Source: Pedobacter sp.
GTDB lineage: Bacteria; Bacteroidota; Bacteroidia; Sphingobacteriales; Sphingobacteriaceae
Length of the DNA stretch: 47,938 nt
NCBI GenBank assembly: GCA_014378705.1
Contig: JACMND010000089.1
Coordinates: 1 to 47,938, forward strand
Reading direction: 5' to 3'
In this document: positions 17,748 through 25,626 of the stretch, one piece after another
Layout: every line of letters begins with the position of its first letter
Numbering within the stretch: position 1 is the first letter of the stretch
Translations under genes and position numbers: made by a program
The notes under the pieces: generated by a model
The model's database searches: none
The model's input: the letters and a program-made list of their open reading frames with translations, nothing else
What the model was told of the DNA's origin: nothing

Positions 17748-19859
17748 GTGAAAGGCGATTTTAAAATTGCACTGATCGGAAACCCCAATTCCGGAAAATC
17801 TACACTCTTTAATGTTTTAACCGGATTAAATCAAAAAATAGGAAATTTTCCGGGCGTAACTGTTGACAAGAAAACAGGTTATTGCAAACTTCCGGACGGC
17901 CGCAAATCTCAAATAATAGATTTACCAGGAACATACAGCCTTTACCCTAAAAGCAAAGATGAACTGATCGTTATGGAAGCTTTGGCTGATAAACAAAGCC
18001 AGGTTCACCCAGATCTCATTATTTTTGTTGCTGACGCATCCAACCTTAAAAGAAACCTTCTTCTTTATACTCAGGTTGCTGATCTTAAAATTCCGATCAT
18101 TATAGCCCTAAATATGATGGATCTGGCCAAACGTGTAGGGTTGGAAATTTCTGTTGATGCGTTGGCTTTAAAGTTAGGAGTTCAGGTTGTTCCCATCTCT
18201 GCACGTAACGCAAATGGCATTGATAAGCTTAAAGAAGCGATAATTAATGTTGGCAAAATTCCTCTTCAGGTAGAATCCATAGAAGTTGAATCTCTCGCAC
18301 CGGGCCTGGTCAAAAAAATACAGTCTGAGTTGCAGGTTGATCTTCCATATGTTGCCTTACAGTTTGCACATCAACATGAGCAACTGCACTTTTTAACACT
18401 TGACCAAAATCAGCGTATAGAAGAAATTGAAAAAGAATTTTCTTTTCATTCCCAAAAATCCCAGGCTGCAGAAACCATAGCACGTTATAATTTTATCAAT
18501 GAAGTATTGTTCGATACGATCAGTAAAAAAGATAACGCGAAGGGCGAAACAATTAGCAACCGGATTGATAAAATTCTAACACATAAAATTTTTGGGTTTT
18601 TAATATTTTTTTTAATCCTGCTTCTTATTTTCCAATCCATTTTTGCTTGGTCAGAATATCCGATGAGCCTGATTGAGCAAATGTTTATTTGGTTAGGAAA
18701 AATCGGGCATCGTTTCTTGCCTGAAGGTGTTTTAGCAAATCTTCTGATTGATGGTGTGTTGGCTGGCCTAAGTGGAGTGCTTGTTTTTATACCTCAGATA
18801 GCCATTCTGTTTGCGTTTATCACCATTCTGGAAGATACCGGGTACATGTCGCGGGTAACATTTATGATGGATCGCATCATGCGTAAAGTAGGTTTAAGCG
18901 GTAAATCTGTAGTTCCAATGATCGGGGGATTTGCCTGTGCCGTGCCATCCATTATGAGCACCCGCAACATCGAAAGCTGGAAAGACCGCATGATTACCAT
19001 TATGGTTACGCCGTTAATTACCTGTTCGGCTAGGCTTCCGGTGTATGCTTTATTAATTTCATTGGTAGTTCCTAATCAAAAGGTTTTGGGTTTCATGAGC
19101 TTGCAGGCGCTTGCTTTGATGTCTTTATATGTATTGAGTATCATAAGTGCTATCATTGTTGCTTATGTGATGAAACACATTATTAAATCGCGGGAGCGCG
19201 GTTATTTCATAATGGAATTGCCGGTGTACCGGATGCCCCGCTGGAATAACGTGCTGATGACGATGTACGAAAAAGTAAAAACCTTTATAACTGAAGCCGG
19301 AAAAGTCATCATTGCTGTTTCTATTGTATTATGGGTTTTAGCTTCTTATGGCCCGCCAGGAAAATTTGATGAAGTTGAACGTGAATATAAATCTACTGAA
19401 TTTAGTAAATATCCGCCTGAAGAACTAGAAAGAATGAAGTCTTCCTCAAAACTTGAAAACTCCTTTGCAGGCATATTGGGTAAATCAATTGAACCGGTAA
19501 TAAAGCCTTTGGGTTTCGACTGGAAGATTGGGATCGCCCTGATTACTTCTTTTGCCGCCCGGGAAGTTTTCGTTGGTACGATGGCAACCATTTATAGTGT
19601 GGATGGAGATGATAGTCATTTAGAGTCGGTACGTGAAAAGATGCAGTCAGCCCGTAATCCCGATACCGGTTTACCTGTGTTTACTGCTGCGGTTGCGTTC
19701 TCTCTCATGGTTTTTTATGCTTTCGCGATGCAATGTATCAGCACCATTGCGGTAGTTTATCGCGAAACAAAACATTGGAAATGGCCAGCAATACAATTTG
19801 CCTACATGACGGTGTTAGCTTATGTTGCCAGCTTTTTAGTATACCAGGTAATGAAGTAG
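17748..19859 (+). CDS. feoB: FeoB, ferrous iron transporter with GTPase domain
   Basis: A 703-residue inner-membrane protein starting with GTG. The N-terminal G domain has G1 GNPNSGKST (11-19), the switch region NFPGVTVD, G3 DLPG (58-61) and G4 NMMD (122-125). A helical spacer domain follows to about residue 270. The C-terminal transporter part has the two Gate motifs, GVLVFIPQIAILFAFITILE and a second one with CAVPSIMSTR and ITCSARLPVYALL. FeoB imports Fe(II) in a nucleotide-dependent way. The length is somewhat below the roughly 770 residues of E. coli FeoB, because the cytoplasmic C-terminal extension is absent. No feoC is present. It is cotranscribed with feoA. Confidence 0.96.
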   Translation: MKGDFKIALIGNPNSGKSTLFNVLTGLNQKIGNFPGVTVDKKTGYCKLPDGRKSQIIDLPGTYSLYPKSKDELIVMEALADKQSQVHPDLIIFVADASNLKRNLLLYTQVADLKIPIIIALNMMDLAKRVGLEISVDALALKLGVQVVPISARNANGIDKLKEAIINVGKIPLQVESIEVESLAPGLVKKIQSELQVDLPYVALQFAHQHEQLHFLTLDQNQRIEEIEKEFSFHSQKSQAAETIARYNFINEVLFDTISKKDNAKGETISNRIDKILTHKIFGFLIFFLILLLIFQSIFAWSEYPMSLIEQMFIWLGKIGHRFLPEGVLANLLIDGVLAGLSGVLVFIPQIAILFAFITILEDTGYMSRVTFMMDRIMRKVGLSGKSVVPMIGGFACAVPSIMSTRNIESWKDRMITIMVTPLITCSARLPVYALLISLVVPNQKVLGFMSLQALALMSLYVLSIISAIIVAYVMKHIIKSRERGYFIMELPVYRMPRWNNVLMTMYEKVKTFITEAGKVIIAVSIVLWVLASYGPPGKFDEVEREYKSTEFSKYPPEELERMKSSSKLENSFAGILGKSIEPVIKPLGFDWKIGIALITSFAAREVFVGTMATIYSVDGDDSHLESVREKMQSARNPDTGLPVFTAAVAFSLMVFYAFAMQCISTIAVVYRETKHWKWPAIQFAYMTVLAYVASFLVYQVMK

Positions 19860-19967
19860 TGGCGCATGAAGAATTTTAGAGAGTAGTTTTACAAACTTTT
19901 GTTAATTTCATAGACGTTAGCTAAAATATCATGACCCAAAGCTCTGGCTAATACCTGTCCTCCCATA

Positions 19968-20585
19968 ATGGAAAAAGTAAACATCCTTGCTAAATATCTC
20001 CCGGAAGGAACTGCGCCGATCATAGGACGCTGGATTGATTACTTTAATTGTGAGTTTAAAATTTCCCGCACCCGAAGTACCAAATTCGGTGATTACCGTC
20101 ATCCGTTTAAAGAGCAGGGGCATCGTATTTCTGTAAATTATAACCTCAACCCGTATGCTTTTCTGGTAACTACGGTACATGAATTTGCGCATCTGCAAAC
20201 CTGGAACGAACATAAACGTAAAGCAAAACCACATGGTACCGAATGGAAAGTAAATTTTAAAAAAATGATGCGACCTTTTTTTACGGCTCATGCTTTTCCG
20301 GCGGATATTGAGCGTGCAATCATCAGTTATCTTCAAAACCCTGCGGCATCCAGTTGCACAGATCTGAATCTGTTTAAGGTGCTAAGAAGTTATGATGCGA
20401 AGTTACCGGGGGAAAACACAATCAGTGTTGAAAAGCTTCCGGTAAGCAGTTTATTTACCATGAAGAATGGCCGCATTTTCCGCAAAGACAGTAAATTGCG
20501 AAAACGATATTCATGTACTGAAGTGAAAACCGGTGCGGTTTATTTATTCAGTCCGCTGGCGGAGGTTGTGATGGTAGGGGTGTAA
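19968..20585 (+). CDS. SprT-like zinc metalloprotein
   Basis: A 205-residue protein with the SprT/SprT-like zinc motif HEFAH at residues 71-75 and a downstream His-Gly-Thr-Glu-Trp (H89) as probable third ligand, the same layout as in SprT and Spartan proteases. The C-terminal part (LRKRYSCTEVKTGAVYLFSP) resembles the SprT C-terminal beta region but lacks a full four-cysteine zinc ribbon. Spartan cleaves DNA-protein crosslinks; the bacterial SprT proteins are mostly uncharacterised. The gene lies 108 bp after feoB on the same strand and converges on the E1 dehydrogenase gene with only 33 bp between stops. No terminator is visible in that gap. Confidence 0.87.
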   Translation: MEKVNILAKYLPEGTAPIIGRWIDYFNCEFKISRTRSTKFGDYRHPFKEQGHRISVNYNLNPYAFLVTTVHEFAHLQTWNEHKRKAKPHGTEWKVNFKKMMRPFFTAHAFPADIERAIISYLQNPAASSCTDLNLFKVLRSYDAKLPGENTISVEKLPVSSLFTMKNGRIFRKDSKLRKRYSCTEVKTGAVYLFSPLAEVVMVGV

Positions 20586-20618
20586 AACCTTTGTTAAAAA
20601 CAATACGTGCAATTGTAC

Positions 20619-22601
20619 TTAATACCCCACCAACCTTTCCACTATTTCCCCTAATCTGGCTTTCGCCAGAAAAGCATCCTCCAAACTTTTGTTCATTGGT
20701 ATTGCCGTATCAAGGCTGGCGCAACGAAGAACCGGAGCATCCAGAAAATTAAAACAATGCTCGCCAATATGGGCACTTAATTCGGCACCGAAACCGCTTG
20801 TTAAAGTATCTTCATGGAGTATCAGTGCACGGCCAGTCTTTCTTACAGTTGCTTCAACAGCTTCCTTGTCCCAGGGCTGCAAGCTTCGGAGGTCGAGCAG
20901 ATCCGCGGAAATTTCTGGATGAAGGTTCAGATACTCAAGTGCCCAATGTACACCAAGACCGTAAGTGATGATACTAAACTGACTGCCGGTTCTTAACAAG
21001 TTCGCCTTTCCGATTTCAATTGTATAATAATGATCAGCAACCGGTTCTGAAATACCGCGATAAAGATATTTATGCTCAAAATACATAACCGGGTTCGGAT
21101 CTTCTATTGCGGCAAGCAACAAACCTTTCGCATCAGATGGAAATGCCGGGTAAACAACCTTCAAGCCGGGAGTTTTGGTAAACCAGGCTTCGTTACTTTG
21201 AGAATGAAAAGGTCCTGCACCGGTTCCGGCACCTGTTGGCATGCGGATTACCACATCTGCTTTTTGGCCCCATCTGTAATGGGTTTTTGCCAGGTTGTTA
21301 ATGATCTGGTTGAAGCCGCAGGTAGCGAAATCCGCAAACTGCATTTCCATAATTGATTTATAGCCGTTAATAGATAAACCCAATGCTGCGCCAACAATCG
21401 CCGACTCGCAGATTGGAGTATTGCGAACTCTTCCTTTTCCAAATTCTTCAACAAAACCCTGGGTAATTTTAAACGCCCCGCCATATTCAGCAATGTCCTG
21501 GCCCATGATTACCAGGTTTGGAAATTTTTGCATTCCCTGCCTTAAACTATCGCTAATTGCATCCAAATATCGTTTATCTGTCGTTTGTATTGGATTTGTC
21601 GGCTGTATTGCCGGCAGATCAGCAGGGTAATACATATCGGCTATTTCTAGAGAAATTTCGGCAACAATATCTTCTTCAGCAAAAGCCTTCTCAATATCTC
21701 TTTCAATATCTTGTTTAAATTCGGCTCTTATTTGTTTGATGAGATCCGGATTCAGGATATTTTCTTTGAGCAGGTATTGTTCAAAGTTGTTAACCGGATC
21801 TTTTTCTGACCATTCAGTAAAAAGCTTATCCGGTATATATTTGGTTCCGGAGGCCTCTTCATGACCCCGCATTCTGAAAGTCATACATTCTATTAATACA
21901 GGTCTTGCCTTTTGCCTGATATCCTGCGCCAGTTCATTAATGGTGTGATAAACTTCAAGCACGTTGTTGCCATCAATCCGTCGGCCTTCCATTCCATAAC
22001 CTGCGGCCCTATCCACCAAATTTTTACAACGGTATTGTTCATTGGTTGGGGTAGAAAGGCCATAACCATTATTTTCAATTATAAATATCACGGGAAGATC
22101 CCACACTGCCGCTACATTTAATGCTTCATGGAAATCTCCTTCACTGGTTGCTCCTTCCCCAGTGAAAACCAGCGTTGCTTTTTTATTCTGTTTTAAAACA
22201 TCAGCTAGTGCGATGCCATCGGCGACAGCCAGTTGCGGACCAAGATGTGAGATCATTCCAATAATTTTGTACTCCTGCGTACCAAAATGAAATGAACGAT
22301 CCCGGCCTTTGGTAAACCCCGACATTTTACCCTGCCATTGAGCCATTAGTTTATGAAGCGGAATGCCCCGGCTGGTAAACACGCCAAGGTTGCGGTGCAT
22401 GGGTAAAATATATTCGTCAGGCTCCATCGCCATGGTGGTACCAATAGCAATCGCTTCCTGCCCAATGCCAGAAAACCACTTTCCTATTCTCCCCTGGCGT
22501 AAAAGGATCAGCATTTTTTCCTCGATCATTCGGGGGAGCAACAGATTTTTATAAATGGATATTAAACTTGCAGAGGTAAGGTTTTTTGAGTCGAAATTCA
22601 T
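20619..22601 (-). CDS. Thiamine-dependent 2-oxoacid dehydrogenase E1, fused alpha and beta subunits
   Basis: A single 660-residue chain. Residues about 1-320 are the E1 alpha subunit, with the ThDP/Mg motif starting GEG at 148 and ending NN at 177-178. Residues about 335-660 are the E1 beta subunit (RYLDAISDSLRQGMQKFPNL, then IMEMQFADFATCGFNQIINN and VVYPAFPSDAKGLL). Pyruvate, branched-chain and acetoin dehydrogenases normally encode these as two genes; the fused form is common in Bacteroidota. The enzyme decarboxylates a 2-oxoacid and passes the acyl group to the E2 lipoyl arm. No E2 or E3 gene is adjacent, so the substrate is not fixed by context. The sequence looks closest to the branched-chain 2-oxoacid type. 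Confidence 0.92.
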   Translation of the reverse strand: MNFDSKNLTSASLISIYKNLLLPRMIEEKMLILLRQGRIGKWFSGIGQEAIAIGTTMAMEPDEYILPMHRNLGVFTSRGIPLHKLMAQWQGKMSGFTKGRDRSFHFGTQEYKIIGMISHLGPQLAVADGIALADVLKQNKKATLVFTGEGATSEGDFHEALNVAAVWDLPVIFIIENNGYGLSTPTNEQYRCKNLVDRAAGYGMEGRRIDGNNVLEVYHTINELAQDIRQKARPVLIECMTFRMRGHEEASGTKYIPDKLFTEWSEKDPVNNFEQYLLKENILNPDLIKQIRAEFKQDIERDIEKAFAEEDIVAEISLEIADMYYPADLPAIQPTNPIQTTDKRYLDAISDSLRQGMQKFPNLVIMGQDIAEYGGAFKITQGFVEEFGKGRVRNTPICESAIVGAALGLSINGYKSIMEMQFADFATCGFNQIINNLAKTHYRWGQKADVVIRMPTGAGTGAGPFHSQSNEAWFTKTPGLKVVYPAFPSDAKGLLLAAIEDPNPVMYFEHKYLYRGISEPVADHYYTIEIGKANLLRTGSQFSIITYGLGVHWALEYLNLHPEISADLLDLRSLQPWDKEAVEATVRKTGRALILHEDTLTSGFGAELSAHIGEHCFNFLDAPVLRCASLDTAIPMNKSLEDAFLAKARLGEIVERLVGY

Positions 22602-22769
22602 AATGGCAAAATACAGCTTTTTAAAAATAAGATAGTTGGGATTTTTATTTTTAAACAGACGGTTTGGGCCACTGCGGTTAGTTTCTTTTCAGATTGCGAG
22701 CTTAACCCGCAATTTTAAAAAGGCATGTTGCTGATAGTATTTTACAAATGGGATTCTGTAAATTTCACG

Positions 22770-23017
22770 ATGGACCAGTATTGTGTTTACACAATAACCA
22801 ATAAGTAAAACACCGTTTTGTACATCGGCGTATTCAATGATTTGGAGCGTAGGGTAACGAGCATAAATGCAAAATTCATAAAGGATTTACGGCCAAATAC
22901 AATTTTAGAAAACTGGTTTGGTACGGAAAATTTGGAAGTGTAAATTTTAGTATAGCTAAAGAAAAGCACAAAAACCGGATGCAAAGTTGGAAAAACGAGT
23001 TAATTAGAAAGGACTAA
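22770..23017 (+). pseudogene. Decayed GIY-YIG nuclease-like gene (UPF0213/YhbQ type)
   Basis: Reading from ATG 22770 gives MDQYCVYTITNK, then an in-frame TAA at 22806-22808, then NTVLYIGVFNDLERRV. This is the GIY-YIG core, in which V-Y and Y-I-G with the Arg of NDLERR are diagnostic. A one-base loss near 22854-22856 shifts the frame. The next frame continues NEHK...KGFTAKYN...KLVWY and then SIAKEKHKNRMQSWKNELI, ending at TAA 23015-23017. Together these pieces cover almost a whole 80-90 residue single-domain GIY-YIG protein of the kind common in Bacteroidota. One nonsense codon and one frameshift make it inactive unless suppressed. Such genes are often multicopy and mobile-looking. It lies alone in a 586-bp spacer whose remaining parts (22602-22769 and 23018-23187) hold only a palindrome. 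Confidence 0.85.
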
Positions 23018-23132
23018 CTAAAGTGGTAGGTCTATCGCGTGGTATCAAATGGGAGGTAGTGATTTAAGTCCTATATAATACCTTTTTCATCGCAGGCTTG
23101 TGTCGCAATCGCATTGCAATTTTAAGATGATG

Positions 23133-23151
23133 TGCCGGGTCGAACCCGGCA
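23133..23151. repeat. REP-like palindrome
   Basis: TGCCGGGT-CGA-ACCCGGCA forms a perfect 8-bp GC-rich stem with a three-base loop. A smaller palindrome, GCAAT-CGC-ATTGC, lies at 23105-23117. Neither is followed by a T tract, so they do not look like terminators. The GCCGGGT...ACCCGGC core is typical of short dispersed palindromes in bacterial intergenic DNA. Only one copy is seen in this window. Confidence 0.5.
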
Positions 23152-23187
23152 TAACAGGCGGTCAAGACCAGATTGGCGCCGGTGATA

Positions 23188-23964
23188 TTACTTGATTTCC
23201 CTTATCCAAATATTTCTAAAACTGATCGGTGCACTCGGATCGCCATGAGCCTGAAGCTTGATAGGTGAAGGGCCGTGGGCTTTTTTGTAAGATGGTTGTC
23301 CGATATATTGTGTTGGTCCTTTTAGTTCTGTATGATTCTGAACAAGGATTCCGTTATGCAAAACCGTTACAAAGGCAGGAGTTTTTAACGTCCCGTCAGT
23401 ACTAAAAACAGGTGCTTCCCAGACCACATCATAAGTCTGCCATTCGCCGGGCTTTTTGTTGGCATTAACCAGTGGTGCAGATTGCTTATAAATACTTGCG
23501 GCCTGTCCATTTACATATGTTTTATTTTTGTAGGAATCTAAAATTTGCAATTCGTATCCGTCATCTCCGGGGCCGATAGAGGCTAAAAATAATCCACTGT
23601 TCCCTTTAGCCTGACCTTCCTCTTTGATATTTTCTGGAATTTTCCATTCCAGATGAAGTTGGTAATTGCCGAATGATTTTTTAGTTTGGATATTTCCGGC
23701 GCTTTTGTTTACGGTAAGGATGTTTCCAGAAACTGTCCAGTTAGCTGCTGCGTTTGGGTCCTTAACAGATACCCATTGATCCAGATTTTTTCCATTAAAT
23801 AAGATCAGTGCGTCTGATGGTGCATCAAAACTGGTTTTCCCCGGGGTAATTTCTATTGGTACAGGTGTCCAAACTTCCGTATCAGCAGGCTTTGGTTCCT
23901 GGGCTTTTACTGCAACAGAGCAAGCAAAAATAACCGCGAAGGTTGCAAATATTTTATTTTTCAT
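23188..23964 (-). CDS. Exported DUF1080 (3-keto-disaccharide hydrolase-like) protein
   Basis: A 258-residue protein with a signal peptide (residues 1-22, cut after VAVKAQ) and one concanavalin-like DUF1080 domain. The typical opening is DALILFNGKNLDQWVS, followed by YQLHLEWKIPE, NSGLFLASIGPGDDGYELQI and the closing FRNIWIREIK. The family is abundant in Bacteroidota and Planctomycetota. Some members hydrolyse 3-keto-glycosides in the oxidative glycoside breakdown pathway; most have not been tested. No oxidoreductase or sugar isomerase partner is adjacent. The gene has its own 131-bp upstream spacer and no recognisable operon partner, so the substrate cannot be inferred. Confidence 0.88.
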   Translation of the reverse strand: MKNKIFATFAVIFACSVAVKAQEPKPADTEVWTPVPIEITPGKTSFDAPSDALILFNGKNLDQWVSVKDPNAAANWTVSGNILTVNKSAGNIQTKKSFGNYQLHLEWKIPENIKEEGQAKGNSGLFLASIGPGDDGYELQILDSYKNKTYVNGQAASIYKQSAPLVNANKKPGEWQTYDVVWEAPVFSTDGTLKTPAFVTVLHNGILVQNHTELKGPTQYIGQPSYKKAHGPSPIKLQAHGDPSAPISFRNIWIREIK

Positions 23965-24095
23965 GATTGGTTCAATTTATTTATAAATAAAATTAGTCAG
24001 GTAGGTAATTTAAAAATTACCCCAAGTTGCTTCAAACTAAATTATATTAAAGAATGTGAAATTGTGAATCTTTTTTTAATATCAAGTTTTTATTT

Positions 24096-25478
24096 TTATT
24101 CCGGGTTTTGCTCTTTGTAAAGCTCGCTAAACGATTTAGGGCTTACTTCCGGGATATTACGTGTTTCGCCCCAGGTTTTTTTAAACATATATTTAAGTAT
24201 GCGGTTCTTCCAGCTGCCTGAAAGCATATCCATCATCTTACGCTTCCGCATTCCAACTTTCCATAGTTTCCAGCTTACTTTCTCGCCTGTAGCAACCAAT
24301 CCTTGTTCAACAGAATCCCGGCGGTTTAAAAGCAATAATTTATGAATATCAATTTTAACCGGACAAACCTCTGTACATTTCCCGCACAAACTTGAAGCAA
24401 AGCTAAGATGTTTAAAATCTTCCATACCCTGCATATGCGGGGTAATTACTGAACCAATGGGACCGCTATACGTAGTTTGATAGGTGTGTCCGCCAATATT
24501 TTTATATACCGGACAAGCATTTAGGCAAGCTCCGCAACGAATGCAGTATAAGCCCTGCCGCTGATCTTTTTGAGCTAACAGATTTGTGCGTCCGTTATCC
24601 AGCAAGATTACGTACATTTCTTCAGGCCCGTCGGTTTCGTTTTCCTGACGCGGGCCACCTAAGATTGTGTTGTAAACAGTTAAATTCTGTCCCGTTCCGT
24701 GAGTAGACAGCAGTGGCCAGAAGAGGTCCAGATCAGCGAGAGTTGGTATCAGTTTTTCAATCCCCACCACAGCAATATGAATTTTAGGAAAAGTAGTGGT
24801 TAGCCTGGCATTCCCTTCGTTTTCTGTAAGTGCTACGCTTCCTGAATCAGCAATTAAAAAGTTACCACCGGTTATTCCTACATCTGCTGATGTATACTTT
24901 TCACGAAGCAGTTCACGGGCTTTTAACGTAAGTTCTTCAGGCGTTGCATCTATCGGGGTGCCAAATTCTTTATTAAAAAGTTTACATATATCTGCTTTGC
25001 TGAGATGCATAGCAGGTGTTACAATATGATATGGTTTATGGCCCAGAAGTTGAACAATGTACTCACCTAAGTCACTTTCAATTGTTTGTATATGATGCTG
25101 TTCCAAAAACTCATTCAGCTCAATCTCTTCAGTTACCATTGATTTGGATTTTATAACTGTTTTGGCTTTCGCTTTATTGATAATATTGAGAATTTCCTGG
25201 TTAGCTTCGGCCGCGTCATTCGCCCAGATTACTTTGCCACCCTTCCTCTGAAAATTTGACTCAAACTCAGGTAAAAGCTTGTCCAGGTTTTCCATTACCT
25301 TCCACTTAATTACATGTGCTTTGCGTTTGGAATTCTCAAGATTAAAAAATCGGGGTAAACTGTTTGCAACCGAGGTATCGTATTTCCCAATATTGTAATT
25401 GATGATCTTGCGATGATCTTGTTCAAAAGATTTACTATGGGAAGTGGTCAGAAATTCAGCGGCATATTTAGTCATCAT
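24096..25478 (-). CDS. lutB: LutB-like lactate utilisation iron-sulfur protein
   Basis: A 460-residue protein combining an N-terminal LUD domain (about 70-300) with a ferredoxin-like region. It has the cluster motifs CIRCGACLNACP (Cys312, 315, 318, 322) and CGKCTEVCP (Cys365, 368, 372), and a C-terminal DUF3390-like tail. In Bacillus LutABC oxidises L-lactate to pyruvate; LutB carries the electron-transfer clusters. LutA and LutC are not adjacent: the flanking genes are a DUF1080 protein and an M28 peptidase. The complex would therefore have to be assembled from genes elsewhere. Two consecutive ATGs (25478 and 25475) can start it. A LudB/YkgF annotation is equivalent. Confidence 0.92.
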   Translation of the reverse strand: MMTKYAAEFLTTSHSKSFEQDHRKIINYNIGKYDTSVANSLPRFFNLENSKRKAHVIKWKVMENLDKLLPEFESNFQRKGGKVIWANDAAEANQEILNIINKAKAKTVIKSKSMVTEEIELNEFLEQHHIQTIESDLGEYIVQLLGHKPYHIVTPAMHLSKADICKLFNKEFGTPIDATPEELTLKARELLREKYTSADVGITGGNFLIADSGSVALTENEGNARLTTTFPKIHIAVVGIEKLIPTLADLDLFWPLLSTHGTGQNLTVYNTILGGPRQENETDGPEEMYVILLDNGRTNLLAQKDQRQGLYCIRCGACLNACPVYKNIGGHTYQTTYSGPIGSVITPHMQGMEDFKHLSFASSLCGKCTEVCPVKIDIHKLLLLNRRDSVEQGLVATGEKVSWKLWKVGMRKRKMMDMLSGSWKNRILKYMFKKTWGETRNIPEVSPKSFSELYKEQNPE

Positions 25479-25626
25479 GAGATTTATTGTACTAACACAA
25501 TCTGGTCAGCTAATTTATTAAACAAACAAAAACTTAAAAATTTGAAGTTAGTATGGCATTAAAATTACAACCTTATTTTGATCCAACACAGCTAATTAGT
25601 TAAGGGCTCCTGGTTTAAATTTAATA

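Noticed and set aside
22787-22984. Minus-strand frame of 65 codons in the 586-bp spacer
   Set aside because: It is antisense to the GIY-YIG pseudogene, whose plus-strand translation explains the sequence much better.
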